From: Adiantum capillus-veneris
Taxonomy: Eukaryota; Streptophyta; Polypodiopsida; Polypodiales; Pteridaceae
Length of the DNA stretch: 64,000 bases
Direction: 5' to 3'
Assembly (NCBI GenBank): GCA_014529385.2
Contig: CM043948.1
Location: forward strand, 75,166,791-75,230,790
In this document: one piece after another, positions 1 to 9,879 of the stretch
Position numbering within the stretch: the first letter of the stretch is position 1
Layout of the letters: every line of letters starts with the position of its first letter
The notes under the pieces: model-generated
What the model saw: only the letters and a program-made list of their open reading frames with translations
What the model was told of the DNA's origin: nothing
Database searches by the model: none
Made by a program: the position numbers and the translations under genes

Positions 1-1474
1 ATGGATAACTTGCCCTTTTGCATTTTTTGTAGTCTTTTACTAATGGATTTGAATTGAGAAAGATTGAATGGATAAACATGTGTTTGGTTTGGTTTCCTCA
101 AGTCATGCTTGATAAGAATTCAATAAAGCCTTATTATTTTTGTCTACATGGTCTATGGATTAAGTACATTGAGTTTTGGTTTTTGAAAAGTAGGTTTGCT
201 CTTATAGATTTATATGTTTTCACATGTTTATAATTGAATCCTTTTGGAACTGGATCATAGAGACTAACTGAGGTATTTTCACGCTACCTTTTTAATATTT
301 TCAGGATGGGAACTAACTCTAACATAAGGTAAGTCTTGATGGCACCCTCTTGGAATGCTAGAATTGATTATAGTTGTAGCCTTAATCCTCTTGCAATGCT
401 ACAATTGATTATAGTTGTAGCCTTAATCCTCATATGAATATCTCAAACAAGGCGGCAATGATTTAGTTTTTGAAAAGTAGTTCGCAATGCAAAAGAAATG
501 TGGCCTAGTTTTTTTTGAGTATTTGGTCGGAAGGTTCATTTTGGGATTTAGATCTTGGCTATGAAGAGAGCCTCTTGGCTATGAAGGGGCTCCTTTGTCC
601 TCTCTTTGATCTAGTTTTATAATCAAATTCTTCTTTATTCCCTTTCTATATGTACTTATTCTAAGCTAATCATGAACGGTACTTTGTTCAATCCTCCATA
701 GGCCCCAACATGTGATATCATAGCCTAATGAGGGTTAGTGCATTGCTAACCTATTACAACTAGCTATCATTACTATTAGTGAGATTCTCTAATCAATTGT
801 GCGATTAGCTAAGTGCAATTTTGTTCTTGGGTGTTGAGTCCCATGAGCCACTAACAGTCTTGGTTAATTAAGCACTACTTAGAGAAGATTAATGCATTTC
901 CTATATGTGCAAAGATTTTGTTCTATTTACACGATAAATTCCCAAATTGGTTCATTCCATTCCCTTCAATTGAAATCATTCGAATCATTTCCAATGATCA
1001 ATCAATCAAACTTTGGATTGAATCAGTGTGTGGGTGATTAGCACCTTCTTTGTGTGTTTATTATAGGGCTATTCTCTCCAATTTAGTCATCTCCCCAAAT
1101 CTATGTTTGTGTTGCACTAGCCTTATGAGCTGAAAGCACTCTATATATGATTTCAAAAAAGCCTCTAAGTTCATCATTTGGACTTCATTAGCCGCTATAA
1201 TTAATTGTTTTGTATTCCGGTGTTTGTATACTTCTGCCAAAGCAAAGGCCAAACAAAGCACAAATTACTTATTTTTAGACACCACCAAAAAACGAAGCCC
1301 ATGATGTGGGTTGGCTGAGGGATTATGCTACAGTCGGAAGCTTCTTTCCTTCTCAACTCTCTTCTATTCTTTATTGAGCGTGTTTGCTCTTTCTTTCTTG
1401 CACTGCAAGTTTTCTTATGATACTATGTGTTAAGAGATATAGAGAAAGAGATAGCTTAAGCTTTTGCAAACGCA
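1..1474. other. Non-genic AT-rich sequence
   Basis: No reading frame here resembles a protein I know; the only open frames are short and compositionally plain. Apart from a 41-bp tandem duplication (separate entry) I see no LTR, primer site or RNA gene. It is the left flank of the Copia-1 insertion and could be older decayed repeat DNA. Confidence 0.6.
347..428. repeat. 41-bp tandem duplication
   Basis: Two adjacent 41-bp units (347-387 and 388-428) start CTCTTGSAATGCTAS and end in GTAGCCTTAATC. They differ at two positions only. No coding or structural role is visible. Confidence 0.85.
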
Positions 1475-1489
1475 TGCACGCACACGCGT

Positions 1490-1533
<44 letters not shown>

Positions 1534-1564
1534 GTGCACGTGCACACACACACACACACACACA
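1475..1564. repeat. (CA)n microsatellite with CGCGTGCACG islands
   Basis: Alternating CA runs fill roughly 1491-1530 and 1542-1564, bounded and interrupted by CGCGTGCACG-type alternating purine-pyrimidine blocks. The whole stretch alternates purine and pyrimidine and could adopt Z-DNA. The open frames read through it on both strands are artefacts. Confidence 0.9.
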
Positions 1565-1571
1565 AACATTG

Positions 1572-2960
1572 CTAGGGATAGTGTGTTAACTTCACTATAC
1601 TAATACTGCTGCTCCTTGTGTATTGGTACTAGTACTGTTACTAGTACCAGTGCTACATGTGTATTGGTACTCGTATTGGTACTATATTATATTGAACAAA
1701 TATTGGTGCTACACACACATTGGTAGGGATAGTGTGTTAATTTCTCTATACTGACACTGGTGCTAATGGTAGCGGAGCTAGGTCTGGTACTGGTGCTATG
1801 TGTGGACTGGTACTGATACTAGCACTATATTACACTAGATTAATACTGATAATGGTACTGAAGCTAGGTCTGGTACTGATGCTATGTGTGGACTCGTACT
1901 GATACTAGCACTGTATTACACTAGATGAATACTGATACGATATTATACTAAGACTGATACTGGTGCTATATATGTATTGATGATGATGATACGTATGTAT
2001 TGGTACTATAATGTACTGATACTGGTATTGTATTGTACTGAACTGGAACTACAGATATTGGTGCTACACACACACACACACACACACATTGCTAGAGATA
2101 GCAAGTTGATTTCTCTATACTAACACTGGTGCTGCTTGTACTGGAGCTAGTACTGGTGCTATGTGTGGATTGGTACTGATACTAGCACTATATTACACTA
2201 GATTAATATTGGTACAATATTATACTAAGACTGATACTTGTGCTACATATGTACTGGTGCTGATGATACGTGTGTATTGGTACTATAATTTAATGATATT
2301 GGTATTGTATTAACTGGTACTGCTGCTACTTGTGTGATATACTGGTACTGTAACTGGTACTGTAACTGGTACTGTTTGTGCTCAATAATATACTAGACTG
2401 GTAGTGATGCTACTTGTGAAACTGGTACTGGTACTTCTTATGTATTGACTCTGAACTAGTACTAGTATTGTTTGTGTACTATGTAATATACTAAACTGGT
2501 GCTACTTCTGTAATGGTTCTGGTGCTACTTGTGGATTGGTACTAGGTACTAGTGATACTAGAACTGCTGAAAAAATAGGTTGACCCTTTACTCAGCTAGG
2601 ATAGGGTAAGGATAGTATGGGCATTATGAACTAGCACTATACTGTATTGGTAGTGGTATTGTATTGTACTGAACTAGGACTACTGCTACTTATGTGATAT
2701 ATTGGTACTAGAACTAGTACTGATTGTGTACAACACTATACCGGACAGATTGGTGCTACTTGTGATACTGGTACTAATACTACTTGTGTACTGGTACTAT
2801 ACTGGTGTTGATATTAGTAGGGTTTGTATACTTTAATATACTGGACTGGTGCTACTTATGTACTGATACTGGTGCTATTTATGTACTAATACTATACAGG
2901 TACTGGTACTGGGATACTGGGATACTGGGACCGATGATTCTAGAACTGGTGTAAATATGG
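1572..2960. repeat. Degenerate minisatellite based on TACTGGTACTG
   Basis: About 1.4 kb is built from drifting copies of ACTGGTACT, ACTAGTACT and GATACTAGCAC words. Longer higher-order units recur: a block containing GGTACTGATACTAGCAC and TTACACTAGAT appears near 1803, 1886 and 2165, and a block with GGGATAGTGTGTTAA or close variants near 1576, 1727 and 2093. Copies are diverged and unequal in length, so this is an old tandem array. Confidence 0.8.
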
Positions 2961-3175
2961 GTGGACCTTTTGTCTGGCTAGGATAACGTAAGGATAATAT
3001 GTTAAATTCTTTGGATATTATTTACTGGGGCTAATTGACCTAGGGAGTCGTGGGTCAAATATAGTAGGTAATTCAGTAGTTGAGTTTTTAAAGGTACCTT
3101 AAATGACACTTAATTGACGCCTTAAATGCCACCACACACACACATGTTCATTTGGCAGGTTTTCTCACTCTATAA

Positions 3176-3377
3176 TGTTGGGGTGTAGGCCAGGTGGCCG
3201 TGGGAAACTACCCTTGTACACTTGATTTCCCTTAATCAATATAGGGAGAAAAAGAGAGAGAGAGTTGACTCTTCCCCTTCTTCTCCACTAATCCACACAG
3301 TGGCTGCCTGTGCATCTCCCCCTTCCCCATTTCTCTTCTTCCCCTCTCTTGCATACACACTCCGTACACGCACAAAA
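3176..3377 (+). repeat. Copia-1 5' LTR
   Basis: It starts TGTTGG and ends ACAAAA where the 3' copy ends ACAACA, a single change of the terminal CA. At 202 bp it is short for Copia. It contains a GA run and a CT-rich tract, and it lacks the 104-bp duplication found in the 3' LTR. Confidence 0.92.
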
Positions 3378-3379
3378 AT

Positions 3380-3391
3380 TGGTATCAGAGC
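3380..3391 (+). other. Copia-1 primer binding site (initiator tRNA-Met)
   Basis: TGGTATCAGAGC, the standard plant Copia primer site complementary to the 3' end of initiator tRNA-Met, lies 2 nt after the LTR. First-strand DNA synthesis would begin here. Confidence 0.93.
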
Positions 3392-3428
3392 ACATGGCAC
3401 CCAAGCTCCGGCTACCCGCGCGTGCAGC

Positions 3429-4147
3429 TGTTAAGTATGGAGCCTGATTTACCCTTGTAATTTTCTGTGGTAAAAGCGCACATTTGTAAGGCCCCCATTA
3501 TGAGGAGAAGCCATCGTGCGTGAAGGAAAATCACTCACCGGAAACCAAAATTTTCATGGACAAGAATCAGGGCCAACTTTAAAGGCCTCAAGGGCGGAGG
3601 CCCCCGAGACTTTTTTTTTCGCCGGAAAGTGGTCGGAAAACAACCGGTCGGTTGGCCGGTAGTCAATGGCCAATGACCGGTGGTCGGAAGTCAATGGCCG
3701 GTGGCCGAATTCAAAAGCGGACTTGTCTTCTCAAGGGCGGCCACACATGGGCGGATTGGAGGGTCCGATTTGGACTTATTCGCACAAGGGCGGCTACACA
3801 TGGCTGTCTCTCATAAGAGAGGGCAGCCCTTTTGGCCTATAAAAGGAGGCCATTTCTACACACATTTCATAGTGTGAAGTTGATGCAACAAGGTGAGTGT
3901 GAGGTGGTGAGAGTGAAGCAAGGCGGGAGCTCCATTAAGGGTATAATCCCTTTGTAAACTACATCTTGTTTTGAAGTACTAAAGCCATTGAGTGGCTGCT
4001 TTCCCGTGGACGTAGCCCACATTGGGTGAACCACGTATATCGTGTGTACTCTATCTCTCTACGCTATAATCTCGTGTATATAAATCTGTCTCTCTCCATT
4101 AAGTAATGTACTCAATTATCTGTTTAGCTACGTCTTATTTCCTAACA
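3429..4147 (+). repeat. Copia-2 5' LTR
   Basis: The right end (TAACA) is fixed by the primer site at 4150. The left end is chosen at TGTTA because TGTTA...TAACA forms the usual short inverted LTR termini. No second copy is present to confirm it. The 719-bp LTR contains a (cc)GGTGGTC-type repeat block near 3640-3710 (several CCGGT/GGCCGGT words) and a CTATAAAAGG TATA-like site near 3838-3847. Confidence 0.75.
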
Positions 4148-4149
4148 AC

Positions 4150-4161
4150 TGGTATCAGAGC
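4150..4161 (+). other. Copia-2 primer binding site (initiator tRNA-Met)
   Basis: TGGTATCAGAGC follows the LTR end by 2 nt, the same site as in Copia-1. Confidence 0.93.
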
Positions 4162-4220
4162 AAGGTTTGCTCGTAGCTAAATTATCTCAAGGAAAGGATT
4201 CCTTGAATTGAGTGGGAGTT

Positions 4221-5436
4221 ATGGCGGAGGAAGGGAAGCTCAAGATTGAGAAGTTCAACGGCAAAAACTACCAACATTGGAAGATGCAGATTGAAGACTA
4301 TCTCTACAAGAAGGACCTCTATTTGCCACTAGGCGGTCTTGCGAAGAAGCCCGCAACAATGGCAGATGAAGCATGGATTGTCCTTGATCGAAAGGAACTG
4401 GGAACAATCCGGTTAAGCTTGGCGTCAATGGTGGCCTTCAATGTTTCGGAGATGAAGACCACGGAGGACTTGATGAAGTCACTTGACGACTTCTACGAGA
4501 AACCATCGGCATCCAATAAGGTATTTCTTATGAAGCGCTTGTTCAATCTAAAGATGGCAGATAATGCTTCAATTGCAGAACACCTAAATGACTTTAACAC
4601 AAACGTAAGTCAACTTCGATCAGTGAAAATCAATTTCGATGACGAAGTGCGAGCTCTCCTTATACTATCATCTCTACCGGATAGTTGGGACAGCCTTGTG
4701 ATGGCTGTAAGTAATTCTATCTCTGGCACAAATACTCTTAAGTTTGATGATGTTGTGGGTGTTCTCCTAAGCGAGGAAATGCGAAGGAGAAGCACAAGAG
4801 AATCATCAAGTGCTGTACTATCAGTGGAAACAAGAGGAAGGCTTAAGGAGAGGTTCAAAAACCAAAAGGGTCGTGATCGCTCAAGGTGGAGCAAGTCACG
4901 CACAAAGTCAGTTCTTGAATGTTGGAACTGCGGCAAGAAGGGCCACGTCAAGAAGGATTGCTGATCCAAGAAGAAGAAGGAGACAGAGTCTCAAGAAAAC
5001 AAGCCAACATCGGAGGCCAATGTGGCAGGTAATGTAGAGCAAGATGCTCTAATTCTCTCATTAGACAATGTGTCTAATTCCTGGATAGTAGATTCCCGGG
5101 CTTCATTCCATGCGACACCACACAAGCAACATTTCCAAGACTACACCAAAGGTAATTTTGGGTATGTATACTTGGGAGATGATGAAGCTTGTGAGATTGT
5201 CGGCAAAGGTACAATTTCTGTCAAAACTGCTAACGAAAATGAATGGAAGCTTAAAGATGTTAGGCATGTTCCTTCTCTTCGCAAAAATTTGATCTCTACA
5301 GGACAATTGGACGATGAAGGTCACAACATTGCATTCGGAAACAAACGGTGGAAGATCTCAAAGGGATCTTTGGTGGTTGCCAAGGGTGAAAAAGTAGGTA
5401 CAATTTACTTGTGTACTGTTAGACTTTCTGTTGTTC
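4221..5436 (+). pseudogene. Copia-2 gag and protease
   Basis: Gag forms the particle and the protease cleaves the polyprotein. Start chosen at ATG 4221 (ATGGCGGAGG); an in-frame GTG lies just upstream. The product begins MAEEGKLKIEKFNGKNYQ, followed by the Copia gag helical region (KVFLMKRLFNLKM near residue 100) and a canonical CCHC zinc knuckle, CWNCGKKGHVKKDC, near 4918-4962. A TGA directly follows this knuckle, probably a former TGG, and the same frame continues through a lysine-rich linker into protease. The active site reads D-S-R-A-S near 5092, with Arg where Gly is expected, so it is probably dead. The frame ends in foreign sequence near 5436. Confidence 0.85.
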
Positions 5437-6270
5437 CTCATCTATGCTAGTAGCACCCGATGTGGATTGTAGAACATCTAACCAACCCACATGATAGGTG
5501 TGTCCTGTGTACCGATCAGTTAAAGCTTCTACTTGTAGGTCATACTCCCAATTTTCGTTTAGGAATATCCCATCTAGGCCCGGCGTGCTGGAGGTTTCCC
5601 TTGAAGTGGAAGCATTATTGCTCCCCATAGCTTGCCCCTCCGTGACTGCTACCTTGGGAGCACTCAGTTGCTCGGCTGGCATGATTGTTGTCATAGGAGC
5701 CTTTGCTTTCAGGGCTCGACTTTGTTCTAGCCTTCGTAGGTTCTCAATTTCCCTCTCCCTTGTTGCTTGCATATGGCGTTCGATCTCTTGTACTTCGGCA
5801 AGACTCCTACCATCGGGTAGTAAAACCTCAGAGGGAGATAGTCCTAAAGGATCAGGAGATGCAGTGGATGGAACATTCACATGCACACTCTCAAGAAGCA
5901 TAGGGTCCATTTTAGGCATGAATGACGAATTTACTTCCCCACTCCCTTCATTTATTTCATTAACCGCATGTTCGGAGCGAGTAGCTCTACTAAGGGTCTC
6001 TTTTAAGCGGCTAAACACGCTGGACCCGGGCCGTGGGTCCATGGCATGCATGTCTTGACTTGAACTATCAGGGTTTGGTGTAGGATACCCCTCCATGACT
6101 TCGTAGTCAGAGGAAGAATCACTAGACGCGATATGAGGATCTTGGGTTGCGCTACCTTGAGTCCCGGCCGAAGGTCCAGAACCTAGGGTGGAGGAATAAT
6201 GGGTGCCCGCGTAAATGGAGGCACTACCAATATGCTCGTGCTCTAACACTCGTCCAGAGCGTAGGTTCAT
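5437..6270 (-). pseudogene. GP-2 gag, N-terminal part
   Basis: The start is ATG at 6270 (MNLRSGRVLEHEHIGS), matching the start of the GP-1 gag at 14984; an upstream GTG at 6321 extends the frame but is not conserved as a codon in GP-1. The protein is serine-rich and acidic at first, then has a charged helical segment (EVQEIERHMQATREREIENL) likely to be a coiled coil, then a conserved TYHVGWLDVLQSTS block. GP-3 also has the coiled-coil segment, but GP-1 has lost it. Homology stops near 5437 at the Copia-2 junction, so capsid and zinc knuckles are missing. Function of this N-terminal region is unknown to me. Confidence 0.8.
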
Positions 6271-7238
6271 ACGACTTGGATCCCCTAGAAGTGTTAGTGA
6301 GGGCCCGTGAAGACTGCTCACCTAGTAATTTTGGGTGTTTTGCAACCCAAGTCTTTTCTTATTTTTTGATTTTTTGGTCCTTTTTTTCTGACCCAGCTAT
6401 AGAATAGAACGTATGATAGCTCAAAACGAGCGTCTCGGTCAAAGGGACGTGCCGTGCTTTACAGCCTCCGTTTGGTCACATTATGCCCTCAGGATCCCTA
6501 ACACCGTCAATTTCTAGTAGGAAACTAGGCCCGAATTAGAAAGTCTAAGGGTGCAAGTGGGAAGAGAAGGGAGGAGAGTGGAGGACTTGCCCCACATGCT
6601 CTCATTCCCTCTTGAGGGGGTAGGGTATATATATAAGAGTGAATCTAGTATATATCATAAGACTGAGGACTGAGGCCTGGGCTTGGGCTTGGGGAACCGA
6701 TCCCGATCAAAATTTTAGTGTAGCCCCCCAGTCACTCACGCTTTATTATTATTATTATTCGCGGATTTGGTGACCCTTTCTTGGCCACACACACTCTCAC
6801 CTACCTAACCTCCCAGTCAACAGCTCACTACCTTATCTACTTACTAACTGTGCTGCTAACCACTAACTAATCTACTAACTAATCTGTTAACTGCTTGCTG
6901 ACAGTGAGCTAACTGTCCACCTACTTCCTCTCTCACTACCTGCTGTGCAAACACTGTGTGCAGCCAAACCTTGACAGAAAACTGTGTGCAAACAAAAATT
7001 GCTAACTGCCTTCCTACTTATTCATTCACTGCAACCAAGATAACGACTACTAATTGTGCAAAGACTGTGTGCAAACAAAAAACACAACATTATGTAGAAA
7101 TCACAGAACTTGCAGACAACACAGAAATGAACAACATACAAAAAAACAACTCATTCCTCTTCCTCTTCCTCTTCTTTCCTACTACAAACAACTCATAGGA
7201 GAAGCACAAAGTGCCTCTTGGGCTTAGTGCAGGGCGAT
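6271..7238 (-). other. GP-2 leader
   Basis: Non-coding sequence between primer site and gag. The gag-proximal part (about 6330-6720) matches the GP-1 leader at about 14560-14960. The LTR-proximal part differs and contains an (ATT)n run near 6744 and repeated CTAACTG words near 6820-6930. Confidence 0.7.
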
Positions 7239-7256
7239 TCCCCGGCAGCGGCTCCA
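7239..7256 (-). other. Primer binding site of the shared LTR (tRNA-Asp type)
   Basis: Minus-strand TGGAGCCGCTGCCGGGGA lies 4 nt after the LTR end. It differs by one base from the GP-1 site (TGGCGCC...). Confidence 0.85.
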
Positions 7257-7260
7257 AAAA

Positions 7261-7845
7261 TGTGCACTCCTTGCCGCACTGTCGAAGCAAGGGACTTGCC
7301 GATACACCGTGTGCGAAACACAAATGGCTCCAAGCACACAACAAGACTAATCTAGCAAGCTCAAAAGAGGGCAATGGTGTGTCACTCACCGCTCTATGCT
7401 CTTGCCGTGGAGGATTCCTCGCCGCGATGAAGAAGAAGCTGCAGCCGTGCCGCGCTCAACCGCTTCTCCGCCGTCGTGCCTTCGTAATGCTCGATCGCAC
7501 ACACACTCTCCCTCTCTCTCTCTCTCACATACACACACACACGAGGAGGTGAAGAAGAAGAAGATGGAGATGGAGATGGAGCAAGAGCACTCTTCTATTG
7601 CACAAATGAGAGAATGAGTGAATTTTAGGTTTAGTTGGCTTTTATATGAGCTCACCCCATTCACACTTGGGCTCCCATGCTTAGCCAACTAATCCCTTGA
7701 ATGTCCCAGTTAGAGTGCGCCTCTCATCGGCGATCACTCTTACCCTTTTCCTATTGGTCCGACAAGCCCGGTACCTGACTCTACCAAATACATAATACAC
7801 ATCCGTCGTAGGTGATGGGGTGTCCGTGAGCTGTGAGGGTTAACA
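7261..7845 (-). repeat. LTR shared by Ty3-1 (3') and GP-2 (5')
   Basis: A 585-bp LTR, TGTTAACCCTCAC to GTGCACA on the minus strand, clearly homologous to the GP-1 LTRs. It includes a CATATAAAAG TATA-like site near 7640-7649, followed by CT- and CA-rich stretches. It has a polypurine tract on one side and a primer site on the other, so it belongs to both neighbours. Confidence 0.88.
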
Positions 7846-7858
7846 TGCCCCCCTTGCT
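7846..7858 (-). other. Polypurine tract before the shared LTR
   Basis: Minus-strand AGCAAGGGGGGCA directly abuts the LTR start, the usual position for second-strand priming. GP-1 and GP-3 have AGGAAGGGGGGCA here. Confidence 0.88.
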
Positions 7859-9210
7859 GATGTAGATTCCGTCCTCGGAAGCTATTGAGTTGAAGCTGGT
7901 TCGTCGAGGTGGAAGAGCATTTGAGATGAATGTCCTTAGCCTTCTTCAGACACTGCAAAATCAAACAACATTGGCACAGTAATTGCATTCTCTTAAAAAG
8001 CATATGCAGTTTTAGGTAGACAAATTGATTGGTAAAAGAATTTCAAACAATTTGTTAGCAATGAACATTAAATTGCAATGTAATCAAATGCATAAACAGA
8101 TGTAAAGGTAAAAAATTTAACAAGTCTGGGGTCGCTAATTTGACGGTCAAAAGGCACTAGAGATCGAATATTAATACCATGGGTAAGCTTCTTAATTATC
8201 TGTGGTCAATTAAGTTGTTTAATCGCGAGAGCCAAGTATTCATGTTCGAGCGCTGACTAGAGGCTATACCTAGAAGACTTTGTAGTTAAGCTACCATAAA
8301 AGGAATTTCTCATGAAATCATCGCCTGACTGATTACTTTTTCTTTGACCCCCCAAAGTCTTTTCACATTGATTCAATTATGATGTGTGTGCTTATTTTGT
8401 ATGCCTTGGGTTTTTTGCTTTTCAAGGAAAAGCGCCCACACTGGGAACCTCTAGGGCTCTAGTACCATAGGCAATACATGTGAGTGAAGTACCAAATCAA
8501 GCTGAGATTTCTCTTCCAGCTTAAGATTTTACAGTGTGGCACTTTGATTTTTTGTTTGTTCATTTTCAGCATTTTAATTTTGTAACTTTGGGGGGTCATA
8601 TAACATTGATACACCTCCCAGGCTCATCACACCAGTAAACTCCCTTTATAATACTTAAGCTAAAGGTCAATAGGGTCAAGCCCACTAGAAATCCCTAGTA
8701 CATTTCACACAATGCTGCCTAAATCGGATTAAGAACCTAAGTAACCATTAATTATTAGGAAGGCATTCCCCATGGTATTAAGAGAAGATTTCTAACACCT
8801 AACTTGGTCAAACTAGCTTAGTCGGACTGCTTGATTTTTAAACTTAGACAAGTGATTATGACAAAAAATTACATTGAATTAAATGTTTGATACTAAGCAA
8901 ATGCGGTGAATATTAGGCTACCAATCACAATTAAAGCTGACAATCATAGATGCAAAAAAGATAAGGGGCAATGCTAATGGACAAGAAACACCTGTTTGTG
9001 TCGATGGTCGCGCTTGATTTGAAGAGTGAGTCAAAATAAAGATTCCATGAAGGTCCAAATCCTACCAATAGCAACACGCTCCTGTACACACTAGGAAACA
9101 AAAGGAATACCTCCAGGAGGCACATTAGTGGAAAAAGGTACCAACATTTATTGAACACAACAAAAAACATAAGGAACCCTAACCGAATTATTTGCACTCC
9201 CCCTAGAGAG
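7859..9210 (-). other. Long 3' untranslated region of Ty3-1
   Basis: About 1.35 kb without a convincing gene, closely similar in order and sequence to 20510-21790 in GP-1 and 45222-46500 in GP-3. Conservation of such a long non-coding segment in autonomous and gag-only members suggests a cis role such as packaging or 3' processing, which is inference. Confidence 0.75.
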
Positions 9211-9633
9211 TCAAGGGAATAGGATATTGTAGAGGTTGGGGGGAAACCCTAAGGCTAAACCCCTATCCTCGTTGTCGAGATAAACAAAGTCATCATCCAT
9301 GAGACCATATGTGCCATCCGTGTAGTCCTGTAAATTTTCTTCTTCATCATAGGTGTCCATGTCTACTAAGAAGGTCACTAGACGCCTATAGTCATCTTGG
9401 TCAAAAGGGTAGGCTTGTGCAATGGGAGAAACGCTCTCTACTAAGTATGGATCAGACGTGGTTAAGAGACGTATCAGCCATTCTAACTCCTCAAAATTCC
9501 TCTCACATGCTAGCGTACCTATCAAATCCCATTCACATGCAAGCACTGGAAAGACCATGTGAAATATTTGTGAAAAGTAACGAGGGTACCTCTCACCCAA
9601 GGCAGGAGTGGATGACTCTAGCGTACTAGCCAT
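9211..9633 (-). CDS. Accessory ORF of Ty3-1, 140 codons, function unknown
   Basis: I do not recognise this protein. The start is ATG at 9633 (MASTLESSTPALGERYPRYF); a longer reading begins at TTG 9669. The first two thirds mix hydrophobic and aromatic residues (FSQIFHMVFPVLACEW, EELEWLIRLL); the last third is strongly acidic (YDEEENLQDY, MDDDFVYLDNED). There is no clear membrane segment, signal peptide, zinc finger or catalytic motif. It lies after the tail of pol and before the 3' untranslated region. GP-1 and GP-3 lack it although they share flanking sequence on both sides. A TATA-like site lies about 140 bp upstream, and TTTGTGTGTACAG just before the ATG resembles a splice acceptor. It is intact although pol nearby has several stops. 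Confidence 0.6.
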   Translation of the reverse strand: MASTLESSTPALGERYPRYFSQIFHMVFPVLACEWDLIGTLACERNFEELEWLIRLLTTSDPYLVESVSPIAQAYPFDQDDYRRLVTFLVDMDTYDEEENLQDYTDGTYGLMDDDFVYLDNEDRGLALGFPPNLYNILFP

Positions 9634-9768
9634 ATCTGTACACACAAATAGATGATGGTTAGAGTGCAAATATTACAAGGGTCGTATTCTTGTGCATAAT
9701 TTGTTTTTATGATTTGTGTTATGGCTCTTGGTCTTTTACTTTTTTATCTTGTTTTTGTGAGTATAAGG

Positions 9769-9779
9769 CTTTATATATA
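9769..9779 (-). promoter_or_regulatory. Internal TATA-like site upstream of the accessory ORF
   Basis: Minus-strand TATATATAAAG about 90 bp downstream of a purine tract. The same arrangement exists in GP-1 (20266) and GP-3 (46731). Promoter activity is inferred. Confidence 0.45.
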
Positions 9780-9858
9780 CATTCCCTAAGATCGGAGATT
9801 AAGAGGTCAGGGAGAAAGGTTGAGAGGGAAGCAAGTGAATGATGGATGTCCACAAACA

Positions 9859-9871
9859 CTCCCCCCTTCCT
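9859..9871 (-). other. Second purine tract, just after the pol stop codon
   Basis: Minus-strand AGGAAGGGGGGAG, followed by TG. It repeats the core of the LTR-adjacent polypurine tract and has an identical counterpart at 20171-20183 in GP-1. Confidence 0.75.
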
Positions 9872-9879
9872 TGGGTAGA

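Larger units (their letters stand above)
3429..5436 (+). mobile_element. Copia-2: truncated Copia element (5' LTR, gag, protease)
   Basis: This element sits in the Copia-1 leader. It has a 5' LTR, a tRNA-Met primer site and an open gag-protease frame that stops abruptly near 5436, where minus-strand Ty3 material begins. Its integrase, RT, RNase H and 3' LTR are not in the window. The likely cause is a deletion that also removed the 5' half of Ty3-1. The 3' breakpoint is placed to within about 10 bp. Confidence 0.85.

Noticed and set aside
1371-1575. Overlapping open frames of Cys/Val and His/Thr repeats on both strands
   Set aside because: They are translations of the (CA)n run and have no other content.
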